Assembly: GCF_003112555.1 (NCBI RefSeq)
Contig: NZ_BEWB01000008.1
Span: 186,001-250,000 of the forward strand
Length of the DNA stretch: 64,000 bases
Direction of reading: 5' to 3'
Source: Streptomyces coelicoflavus
GTDB lineage: Bacteria > Actinomycetota > Actinomycetes > Streptomycetales > Streptomycetaceae
A program made the translations under genes and the position numbers. The stretch's first letter is position 1. Every line of letters begins with the position of its first letter. The notes under the pieces were generated by a model, which worked only from the letters and a program-made list of their open reading frames with translations, ran no database searches and had not been told where the DNA came from. Shown here one piece after another: positions 25,023-32,145 of this stretch.

Positions 25023-26105
25023 TCAGGGCAGTTCGTAGTCCTCGTTCAGTGCGGCGCCGGCCTCCGGGTGGGTCTGGTCGTAGCCGCGCGCGTCGCACTG
25101 CAGCCCGCCGACGATGCAGTGGCCGACCATGGCGGCGAGGGTCGGCTCGTCCCAGGCGTTGAAGAAGTCGTAGTGCCACGAGTAGCTCGCGCCACTGGCC
25201 AGTCGTACTCGGGAGAGGTCGCCGTTGACCGGGAAGGCCATCTTGAACTCGATCATCGGCAGGGCAACGGGGTGGTCGGCCGGGCAGATGTTGTTGTTGG
25301 TCCCGGGGTTGACCACGGGGTACGCCATGTGGCTCTTGTGGTCCGGCGTGTCCAGGTTCTTGCCGTCCCAGCAACTGGGCGCCTGGAAACGGATGTTGAC
25401 CTGGACGTCCCGGCGTTCGGGACAGTCGGCCGGGAAGTCGACGTTGAAGAAGCTGTCGCCGCACTCCCAGCCCTCGACGAACCCGGGGTGGTCGCGGAAC
25501 TCCTGGGCGCTCTGCATCGGGCTGGCGACGACGTAGCGCAGGCCCTTCGGGAAGGGCCGCACGCTGGTGTAGTCGGTGACGCCGGCCTTGTAGTAGATCG
25601 TCTGCGGGCCGACCGGGAGCACCGGGTGGTCGCCGTCGTACATGGTCGGCATCCAGTAGCCCGAGCGGTCGCCGGGCGCGAGACAGGTGGTGGACCCGGC
25701 GTCGAGCGAGGCCGTGGTGCTGTACGCGTTGGTCGTCGTGTTGCCCATGAACGTGTGGTCGTGGGACTTGCCGGGCTGCTGCGGGAAGACGATCGGGTCG
25801 TCGGGTGCGGTGTGGGTGACCGAGCAGTTGGCCTGGAACTCGTGGAAGTAGCGGTGCGGCGGCTCCTTCGTGGACGGGGTGACGCCGGTGACCGGCGGGT
25901 TCGCGGGGATGTAGCCGTCACCGTCCGGGTCCTCGGGCGAGGCGGCGGTCGAGACCGCCATGGTGTGTCCGGAGTGCGCGGCTTGGGCCGGGGCGGACGC
26001 GGCAGGGGTGTCCGCATTGGCAGCGACCGTGCCGATGCCGATCGAGGTCAGCAGTAACGCGCTCGTGACGAGGGCGCCGGACAGAACTTTCGATCTCCGT
26101 GGCAT
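25023..26105 (-). CDS. Secreted DUF1996-domain protein with a TTA codon
   Basis: The ATG at 26105 is preceded by a strong AGGAGGT and gives 360 residues; the open frame to 26273 adds sequence without support. A signal peptide ('VLSGALVTSALLLTSIGIGT') ends near 'ANADTPA'. The DUF1996 domain spans about residues 80-340 and shows the family's His/Cys-rich signature: 'ANCSVTHTAPDDPIVFP', 'KSHDHTFMGN', 'PSCWDGKNLDTPDHKSHMAY' and 'MVGHCIVGGLQCDARGYDQT'. DUF1996 proteins are widespread in fungi and scattered in actinobacteria; their activity is unknown to me. Codon 17 (26055-26057) is TTA. It is the first gene after the divergent promoter and likely starts the operon with the glycosidase, GH3 and LacI genes. 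Confidence 0.88.
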   Translation of the reverse strand: MPRRSKVLSGALVTSALLLTSIGIGTVAANADTPAASAPAQAAHSGHTMAVSTAASPEDPDGDGYIPANPPVTGVTPSTKEPPHRYFHEFQANCSVTHTAPDDPIVFPQQPGKSHDHTFMGNTTTNAYSTTASLDAGSTTCLAPGDRSGYWMPTMYDGDHPVLPVGPQTIYYKAGVTDYTSVRPFPKGLRYVVASPMQSAQEFRDHPGFVEGWECGDSFFNVDFPADCPERRDVQVNIRFQAPSCWDGKNLDTPDHKSHMAYPVVNPGTNNNICPADHPVALPMIEFKMAFPVNGDLSRVRLASGASYSWHYDFFNAWDEPTLAAMVGHCIVGGLQCDARGYDQTHPEAGAALNEDYELP

Positions 26106-26137
26106 GGAGACCTCCTGAGAAGGTCGGGGAAATTCTC

Positions 26138-26151
26138 GGAGAGCGCTCTCC
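26138..26151 (-). promoter_or_regulatory. LacI-type operator of DUF1996 gene
   Basis: GGAGAGCGCTCTCC is a perfect 14-bp palindrome. It lies 33 bp before the DUF1996 start and directly after the predicted -10 box, so it covers the expected transcription start. The position and GAGCGCTC core fit repression by the LacI protein at 19466-20506. Confidence 0.75.
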
Positions 26152-26159
26152 CGATTCGG

Positions 26160-26189
26160 AGTGTTGAGGGCACGAGGGGAGGGTGTCAA
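26160..26189 (-). promoter_or_regulatory. Predicted promoter of DUF1996 operon
   Basis: On the minus strand a consensus -35 box TTGACA (26184-26189) is followed after 18 bp by AACACT (26160-26165) as -10. The predicted start site falls within the operator at 26138-26151. Confidence 0.5.
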
Positions 26190-26276
26190 GGGATTCGACG
26201 GACTCGACCACCGGCACACCAACACACCTCGCTCCCCCACTTGTTGAACACAGGACACGAGAAGCGGTCGCAACTC

Positions 26277-26328
26277 TTGACGTGTCCGTGTCGACGGATG
26301 AAGAGTGCACTCCCAGAGAGCGCTCCCC
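26277..26328 (+). promoter_or_regulatory. Predicted promoter and LacI-type operator of the beta-helix gene
   Basis: On the plus strand TTGACG (26277-26282) is a good -35 box; an 18-bp spacer leads to AAGAGT, a weak -10. Immediately downstream AGAGAGCGCTCCCC (26315-26328) matches the GAGCGCTC operator core with one arm imperfect. A separate perfect palindrome GAGTGCACTC lies at 26303-26312. The layout mirrors the divergent promoter at 26160-26189. Confidence 0.5.
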
Positions 26329-26373
26329 CACCCCCACTGCGTTCACTTCCCGAACAAGGAGAGCCGACCCCCC

Positions 26374-28203
26374 ATGCCCTCTTCCCCCACGCACTCCCCT
26401 ACGCCCGAGCACTCCGGGCCGCGCCGCCGCAGCCTCCTCGGAGCGGCCGCGGCGGCACCCGTGCTGGCCTCACTGGCCGGCGCGGGATCCGCCTCCGCGG
26501 CACCGCTCCCTTCCGCCGCGACGTCCGCCGGCTCCGCCGCTGCCGGGCCCCGCGCACTGCCCGGCGGCGGCGATCTGGGGCCGAACGTCATCGTCTTCGA
26601 CCCGTCCACGGCGAACATCCAGGGCCGGCTGGACGAGATCTTCAAGCAGCAGGAGTCGGCCCAGTTCGGCACCGGCCGCTACGCGCTGATGTTCAAGCCC
26701 GGCACCTACAACGGCCTCAACGCCCAGCTCGGCTTCTACACCTCCATCGCGGGCCTCGGTCTCTCCCCCGACGACACCACCATCAACGGCGACGTCACGG
26801 TCGACGCCGGCTGGTTCGACGGCAACGCCACGCAGAACTTCTGGCGTTCGGCGGAGAATCTCGCCCTGGTCCCGGTCAGCGGCACCAACCGCTGGGCGGT
26901 CTCGCAGGCGGCGCCCTTCCGGCGCATGCACGTGCGCGGCGGCCTCAACCTCGCTCCCGCCGGCTACGGCTGGGCCAGCGGCGGCTACATCGCCGACAGC
27001 CGGATCGACGGCGAGGTCGGCCCGTACTCCCAGCAGCAGTGGTACACCCGGGACAGCTCGGTCGGCGGCTGGCTCAACGCCGTCTGGAACATGGTGTTCT
27101 CCGGCGTGGAGGGCGCGCCCGCGCAGAGCTTCCCCGAGCCGCCGTACACCACGCTGGAGACCACGCCCGTCTCCCGTGAGAAGCCGTTCCTATACCTCGA
27201 GGGCGACGAGTACCGCGTCTTCCTCCCGGAGAAGCGCACCGAAGCCCGCGGCGTCTCCTGGGGCAACGGCACCCCGCGCGGGACCTCGCTGCCGCTGTCC
27301 CAGTTCTACGTGGCCAAGCCGGAGGATTCGGCGGACACCCTCAACCAGGCGCTGGAGCAGGGCCTGCACCTGCTGCTGACGCCGGGGATCTACCACGTCG
27401 ACCGGACCGTCGACGTCAAGCGCGCGGGCACGGTCGTCCTCGGTCTGGGCTACGCCACGCTCATTCCCGACAACGGTGTCACCGCGCTGAGGGTCGCCGA
27501 CGTGGACGGCGTACGACTCGCCGGATTCCTCGTCGACGCGGGGCCCGTCAACTCCGCGACGCTGCTGGAGGTCGGGCCCGAGGGCGCGTCCGCGGACCAC
27601 TCGGCCAACCCGACCACCGTGCAGGACGTGTTCGTCCGGATCGGCGGCGCGGGCCCCGGCAGGGCGACCACCAGCATGGTGGTCAACAGCCGGCACACCG
27701 TCGTCGACCACACCTGGGTGTGGCGCGCCGACCACGGCGAAGGCGTCGGCTGGGAGACCAACCGCGCCGACTACGGCGTGGTCGTGAACGGCGACGACGT
27801 ACTGATCACCGGCCTGTTCGTTGAGCACTTCAACAAGTACGACGTGCAGTGGAACGGCGAGCGCGGCCGCACGGTCTTCTTCCAGAACGAGAAGGCGTAC
27901 GACGCCCCCGACCAGGCCGCGATCCAGAACGGCTCGATCAAGGGATACGCCGCCTACAAGGTCGGGGACGACGTCACCGAGCACGAGGGCTGGGGCATGG
28001 GCAGCTACTGCTACTACAACGTGAACCCGTCCATCGTGCAGCACCACGGCTTCGCCGCGCCCAACCGGTCCGGGGTGCGCTTCCACGGGCTGCTCGTGGT
28101 GTCGCTGGGCGGCCAGGGGCAGTACGAGTGCGTCATCAACGACACGGGCGCGCCCACGTCGGGGACGGACACCGTGCCGTCGAAGGTCGTCCAGTACCCC
28201 TGA
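26374..28203 (+). CDS. Tat-exported right-handed beta-helix protein, probable glycan hydrolase (GH55-like)
   Basis: The ATG at 26374 (AAGGAG upstream) gives 609 residues. The N-terminus carries a twin-arginine signal ('PRRRSLLGAAAAAPVLASL') cut near 'SASAAP'. The mature protein reads as a two-part beta-helix: the first half begins 'LGPNVIVFDPSTANIQGRLD', and a second begins near residue 315 with 'GLHLLLTPGIYHVDRTVDV' and contains short beta-turn repeats ('VVLGLGYATLI', 'DVDGVRLAGFLVDAG'). Such double helices occur in GH55 exo-beta-1,3-glucanases; Streptomyces homologues are often loosely named coagulation factor 5/8 proteins although no discoidin domain is visible here. It shares the LacI-type operator region with the divergent DUF1996 operon, so it likely acts on the same beta-glucan. 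The enzymatic class is inference. Confidence 0.7.
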   Translation: MPSSPTHSPTPEHSGPRRRSLLGAAAAAPVLASLAGAGSASAAPLPSAATSAGSAAAGPRALPGGGDLGPNVIVFDPSTANIQGRLDEIFKQQESAQFGTGRYALMFKPGTYNGLNAQLGFYTSIAGLGLSPDDTTINGDVTVDAGWFDGNATQNFWRSAENLALVPVSGTNRWAVSQAAPFRRMHVRGGLNLAPAGYGWASGGYIADSRIDGEVGPYSQQQWYTRDSSVGGWLNAVWNMVFSGVEGAPAQSFPEPPYTTLETTPVSREKPFLYLEGDEYRVFLPEKRTEARGVSWGNGTPRGTSLPLSQFYVAKPEDSADTLNQALEQGLHLLLTPGIYHVDRTVDVKRAGTVVLGLGYATLIPDNGVTALRVADVDGVRLAGFLVDAGPVNSATLLEVGPEGASADHSANPTTVQDVFVRIGGAGPGRATTSMVVNSRHTVVDHTWVWRADHGEGVGWETNRADYGVVVNGDDVLITGLFVEHFNKYDVQWNGERGRTVFFQNEKAYDAPDQAAIQNGSIKGYAAYKVGDDVTEHEGWGMGSYCYYNVNPSIVQHHGFAAPNRSGVRFHGLLVVSLGGQGQYECVINDTGAPTSGTDTVPSKVVQYP

Positions 28204-28214
28204 GCCGTGATGCT

Positions 28215-28242
28215 CCGGGCGCCCCTGAGCGGGGGTGCCCGG
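28215..28242. terminator. Hairpin after the beta-helix gene
   Basis: CCGGGCGCCCC (28215-28225) pairs with GGGGTGCCCGG (28232-28242) around a 6-base loop, with one G/T pair. It lies between convergent genes and can serve both. Confidence 0.6.
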
Positions 28243-28296
28243 GGCAGAAGGGGGCGGCCGTCTCCCGTGGAGTTCGCAGGTCTCAGTGGCGGCAGG

Positions 28297-29052
28297 TCAT
28301 CCGGCATCGCCCGGGGTCGCGTTCGGCATGCCCGGTGACTGGGCGATCTCCCGTTCGGCGGCTTCGATCAGGGCCAGTGCGGCCTCGGCCGCGGCCTCGG
28401 GGTCACGGGCTTCCACGGCCCGCACGATGGCGCGGTGCCCCGGCAACGAGGCTTCCACCGCTCCCGGGGTCTGCGTGCTGATGAGGAAGCTGTGCTCCAG
28501 GGCGATCTCGACGGCCCGGCCGAGTGAGCCGAGGAGACGGTTGCCGCTGGCGGCGAGCAGGGCCCGGTGGAAGGCGAGGTCGGCCTCGACGTAGCCGCTG
28601 CGCCCCGGTGCCGCCGCCGCGGCCTCCATGGCGGCCAGCGACTCGTGCAGGACGCGCAGGTCGTCGGGTCCGGCCCGGTGGGCGGCGAGCCGGGCCGCCT
28701 TCGGCTCGACGATCAGGCGCAGTTCGCCCGTGTCGCGCAGCAGGGACGCGGCGTCCCCGTCCTGCTTCCAGCGCAGGACGTCCCGGTCGAGATGGTTCCA
28801 GTGCTCCGGCGGCAGCACCCGGGTGCCGGTGCGCGGTCGTACCCGCAGCATCCCCTTGGCCATCAGCGCCTTGACCGCTTCTCGCACCACGCCTCGGCTG
28901 ACGCCGAGTTCGGCCGCGAGCGCGTCCTCGACAGGCAGCGGGTCCCCCGGGTTCCAGACGCCGCCCACGACGCGCCGCCCCAGCTCGTCGACCACACGCT
29001 GGTGCGTGGTGGGGAAGTGTTCCACGATCTCTGCCCGCCCCCTGGACGCCAT
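28297..29052 (-). CDS. FadR-subfamily GntR transcriptional regulator
   Basis: This 251-residue regulator starts at 29052. The winged helix-turn-helix occupies residues 15-80 ('VVDELGRRVVGGVWNPGDPL', 'LAAELGVSRGVVREAVKALM') and the FCD ligand domain about 95-240, with metal-binding residues in 'DLAFHRALLAASGN' and a histidine in 'LPGHRAIVRAVE'. FCD regulators sense organic or sugar acids. It is divergent from the dehydratase/XylX-like operon, and a perfect 15-bp palindrome lies 7-21 bp upstream of its start, so it probably represses both itself and that operon until a sugar acid such as a pentonate or galactonate appears. Confidence 0.92.
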   Translation of the reverse strand: MASRGRAEIVEHFPTTHQRVVDELGRRVVGGVWNPGDPLPVEDALAAELGVSRGVVREAVKALMAKGMLRVRPRTGTRVLPPEHWNHLDRDVLRWKQDGDAASLLRDTGELRLIVEPKAARLAAHRAGPDDLRVLHESLAAMEAAAAAPGRSGYVEADLAFHRALLAASGNRLLGSLGRAVEIALEHSFLISTQTPGAVEASLPGHRAIVRAVEARDPEAAAEAALALIEAAEREIAQSPGMPNATPGDAG

Positions 29053-29058
29053 TCATCG

Positions 29059-29073
29059 AATCATTTAATGATT
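29059..29073. promoter_or_regulatory. Operator palindrome for FadR-type regulator
   Basis: AATCATT-T-AATGATT is a perfect inverted repeat with 7-bp arms and a one-base centre. It stands out as an AT-rich island in the GC-rich intergenic region between the regulator and the dehydratase operon. Spacing and symmetry fit a GntR/FadR dimer. Confidence 0.75.
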
Positions 29074-29159
29074 GTGGCACAGGGTATGGCCCCGCGGACC
29101 CTCACCCGAGAACGCCCCTTCGTGAGACGGACGACGCCACAGCCGACGGGAGTGACCGC

Positions 29160-30896
29160 ATGACCGACGGGCAGAGGACGAGCCGACGCAGCCAGGCATG
29201 GTTCGGCGCACAGGGCCGCGGCGGAATGATCTACCGCTCCTGGATGCGCAACCAGGGGCTCGGGCACGAGGTGTTCGACGGGCGCCCCGTCATCGGCATC
29301 GCGACCAGTGCCTCCGAACTCGCCCCGTGCAACGCCCATCTGACCCACGTCGCCGAAGCCGTCAAACGCGGCGTGTGGCAGGCGGGCGGGCTGCCGCTGC
29401 AGTTCCCCACCATGGCCACCGGCGAGACCCTGATGCGCCCCACCGCCATGCTGTACCGCAACCTGATGGCGATGGAGGTCGAGGAGCTGATCCGGGCCAA
29501 TCCGCTCGACGGGGTCGTGCTGCTGTCCGGCTGTGACAAGACGACCCCCGCCATGCTCATGGGCGCCGCCAGCGTCGACCTGCCCGCCGTGATGGTGACC
29601 GGCGGGCCGATGCTCAACGGCAAGTACCGGGGGCAGGACGTGGGGTCCGGCACCCACGTGTGGAAGTTCGAGGAGGACCTCAAGGCCGGCCGGATGACCC
29701 AGGAGGAGTGCTTCTTCGCGGAGGGCTGCATGGCCCGCTCGAACGGGCACTGCATGACGATGGGGACCGCCTCGACGATGGCCTGCGTGGCGGAGGCGCT
29801 CGGCATGCAGCTGCCCGGCTCCGCGGCCTGGCCCGCGGTCGACTCCCGCCGGATGGAGACCGCGCAGGCGGCCGGGCGGCGCATCGTGGGGATGGTGGAG
29901 GAGGAGCTGCGTCCCTCGCGGATCCTGACCCGGGAGGCGTTCGAGAACGCCGTCCGGGTCAACGCGGCCGTCGGCGGCTCCACGAACGCCGTCATCCACC
30001 TCACCGCCCTCGCGGGGCGCGTCGGCGTCGAGTTGAGCCTGTCGGACTTCGACGACCTGGTCCGCGAGGTGCCGACCCTGGTCAATCTGATGCCCAGCGG
30101 CAAGTACCTCATGGAGGACTTCTGCTACGCGGGCGGCCTGCCGGCCGTCCTGGCCGAGCTGCTCAAGGGCGAGCTGCTGCACGGCGACCAGATCACGGTC
30201 ACGGGGCGCACCGTCGCCGACAACACCGAGCACGCCGAACGCGTCGGCTCCGACGTCATCACCCCTCTCGACGCCCCCTTCCAGCCGGCCGGCACCGGCA
30301 TCGCCGTGCTCCGCGGCAACCTGTGCCCCGACGGGGCCGTGATCAAGCAGTCCGCCGCCTCACCGCACCTGCTCACCCACCGCGGCCCCGCGCGCGTCTT
30401 CGACTCCCCGGAGGCCTACCACGAGGTGGTCGACGATCCGGAACTCGACGTCGACGAGAACACCGTCGTCGTCATCCGCAACGCCGGTCCCAAGGGGTAC
30501 CCCGGTATGCCCGAGGTCTCCAACGTCCCGCTCCCCGCCAAACTGCTGAAAGCCGGCGTCAAGGACATGGTGCGGGTCTGCGACGGCCGGATGAGCGGCA
30601 CGGGGTACGGGACGGTGGTCCTGCACGTGGCGCCCGAGGCCGCCGTCGGCGGACCCCTCGCCCTGGTGCGCGACGGCGACCCCGTCGTCCTCGACGTCCC
30701 GAACCGCACCCTGCACCTGGACGTGGACGACGTCGAGCTCGCTCGGCGCCGGCAGCTGTGGAGGGCCCCCGCCGAGCAGTACGCCGGTGGTTACACCTGG
30801 CTCTACACGCAGCACGTGGAACAGGCCGACCGGGGCGCCGACTTCGGCTTCCTGCGCGGAAGCCGCGGCCACGAGGTCCCCCGCGACTCCCACTGA
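29160..30896 (+). CDS. IlvD/Edd-family sugar-acid (pentonate) dehydratase
   Basis: The protein has 578 residues, the usual length for arabonate/xylonate dehydratases of the IlvD/Edd family and shorter than Edd. Iron-sulphur cluster cysteines are seen in 'LLSGCDKTTPAMLMGA' and 'FFAEGCMARSNGHCMTMGTA', and the C-terminal barrel carries 'GTGIAVLRGNLCPDGAVIKQ' and 'RVCDGRMSGTGYGTVVLHVA'. The start 'MTDGQRTSRRSQAWFGAQGR' matches this branch. It removes water from an aldonic acid to give a 2-keto-3-deoxy acid. The gene downstream is XylX-like, which points to a pentonate (D-xylonate or L-arabonate). The FadR-type regulator is divergent. Which pentonate is used cannot be decided here. Confidence 0.88.
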   Translation: MTDGQRTSRRSQAWFGAQGRGGMIYRSWMRNQGLGHEVFDGRPVIGIATSASELAPCNAHLTHVAEAVKRGVWQAGGLPLQFPTMATGETLMRPTAMLYRNLMAMEVEELIRANPLDGVVLLSGCDKTTPAMLMGAASVDLPAVMVTGGPMLNGKYRGQDVGSGTHVWKFEEDLKAGRMTQEECFFAEGCMARSNGHCMTMGTASTMACVAEALGMQLPGSAAWPAVDSRRMETAQAAGRRIVGMVEEELRPSRILTREAFENAVRVNAAVGGSTNAVIHLTALAGRVGVELSLSDFDDLVREVPTLVNLMPSGKYLMEDFCYAGGLPAVLAELLKGELLHGDQITVTGRTVADNTEHAERVGSDVITPLDAPFQPAGTGIAVLRGNLCPDGAVIKQSAASPHLLTHRGPARVFDSPEAYHEVVDDPELDVDENTVVVIRNAGPKGYPGMPEVSNVPLPAKLLKAGVKDMVRVCDGRMSGTGYGTVVLHVAPEAAVGGPLALVRDGDPVVLDVPNRTLHLDVDDVELARRRQLWRAPAEQYAGGYTWLYTQHVEQADRGADFGFLRGSRGHEVPRDSH

Positions 30897-30945
30897 GCGC
30901 GGTCCCGGGCCACCGCACTCCCCCGAACCCAGGAGAGCATCGATC

Positions 30946-32133
30946 GTGGAATCGGCAGCAGCGCACCCTCGTCCGGTCCTCACCAGCGCCTGTGTCCTGC
31001 CCCAGGACGCCGACCGCGCGGCCCTCGTCGCACGGGTCCACGCCCCGGAATGGGACGGGCCGTGTGTGGCCGCGGTGCGCGGGGAGCATGTCGTCGACCT
31101 GACGGCCGTCGTTCCCACCGTCTCCGACCTCATGGAACGCGACGACGCGGCGGCCGTCGTCCGCGAGGCCGACGGAGGACGCGTCTGGCACCTGGACGAA
31201 CTGCTCGAAGCACCCCCCGGCCGTCGTGACGTTCCCCACCTGCTCGCGCCCGTCGACCTCCAGGTGATCAAGGCCGCCGGTGTGACCTTCGCCAGGAGCC
31301 TCATGGAACGCGTCATCGAGGAGCACACGGGCGGCGACCCGGCGCGGGCCGCCCGGGTACGAGTCCGTGTCGAGCGGGCGGTGGGCGGCGCGCTCGACGG
31401 TGTCCGTCCCGGATCGCCCGAGGCGGACAGGGCGAAGGAACTGCTCGTCGCCGAGGGTCTGTGGTCGCCGTACCTGGAGGTCGGCATCGGGCCGGACCCG
31501 GAGGTCTTCACCAAGGGGCCGGTCCTGTCCGCGGTCGGCGTCGGCGCCGACATCGGAGTGCTCGGCGCGTCGGTGTGGAACAACCCCGAGCCCGAAGTCG
31601 TCCTCGTCGTGGACTCGCGCGGCCGTGTACGCGGCGCGACGCTCGGCAACGACGTCAACCTCCGCGACATCGAGGGACGCAGTGCCCTGCTGCTGGGCCG
31701 TGCCAAGGACAACAACGCCTCCTGCGCGATCGGCCCGTTCATCCGCCTGTTCGACGACGGCTTCGACCTCGACACCGTGCGCGGGATCGACGTCGGCCTG
31801 CGGATCGACGGCCCGGAGGGCTACGCACTGCACGGCAGCAGCTCCATGCGCGAGATCAGCCGCGACGTCCTGGACCTGGTGGCCGCCACGCACGGTCCGC
31901 ACCACCAGTACCCCGACGGCTTCGTGCTGTTCACCGGCACCCTGTTCGCCCCCACCGAGGACCGACGGGCACCGGGCTCCGGCTTCACCCACGAGCACGG
32001 CGACGTCGTACGCATCTCCAGCCCGCGACTCGGCACCCTGGTCAACACCGTCGTTACCAGCGAGCAGGCCGCGCCGTGGACGTTCGGCGTACGCGCGCTG
32101 ACGCGCAGCCTCGCCCGGCGCGGCGTGCTGTGA
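30946..32133 (+). CDS. Fumarylacetoacetate-hydrolase-fold protein, likely 2-keto-3-deoxypentonate dehydratase (XylX-like)
   Basis: The GTG at 30946 follows AGGAGAG by eight bases and gives 395 residues, close to the length of Caulobacter XylX. The N-terminal half is specific to this branch; the C-terminal FAH fold contains the metal-binding region 'PEPEVVLVVDSRGRVRGATL' and 'GNDVNLRDIEGRSALLLGRA', and 'CAIGPFIRLFDDGFDLDTV'. XylX-type enzymes dehydrate 2-keto-3-deoxypentonate to 2-oxoglutarate semialdehyde in the Weimberg pathway. The gene follows the pentonate dehydratase by 49 bp, supporting the role. The semialdehyde dehydrogenase that would finish the pathway is not adjacent. Confidence 0.82.
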   Translation: MESAAAHPRPVLTSACVLPQDADRAALVARVHAPEWDGPCVAAVRGEHVVDLTAVVPTVSDLMERDDAAAVVREADGGRVWHLDELLEAPPGRRDVPHLLAPVDLQVIKAAGVTFARSLMERVIEEHTGGDPARAARVRVRVERAVGGALDGVRPGSPEADRAKELLVAEGLWSPYLEVGIGPDPEVFTKGPVLSAVGVGADIGVLGASVWNNPEPEVVLVVDSRGRVRGATLGNDVNLRDIEGRSALLLGRAKDNNASCAIGPFIRLFDDGFDLDTVRGIDVGLRIDGPEGYALHGSSSMREISRDVLDLVAATHGPHHQYPDGFVLFTGTLFAPTEDRRAPGSGFTHEHGDVVRISSPRLGTLVNTVVTSEQAAPWTFGVRALTRSLARRGVL

Positions 32134-32145
32134 GCCACCGGGGCG

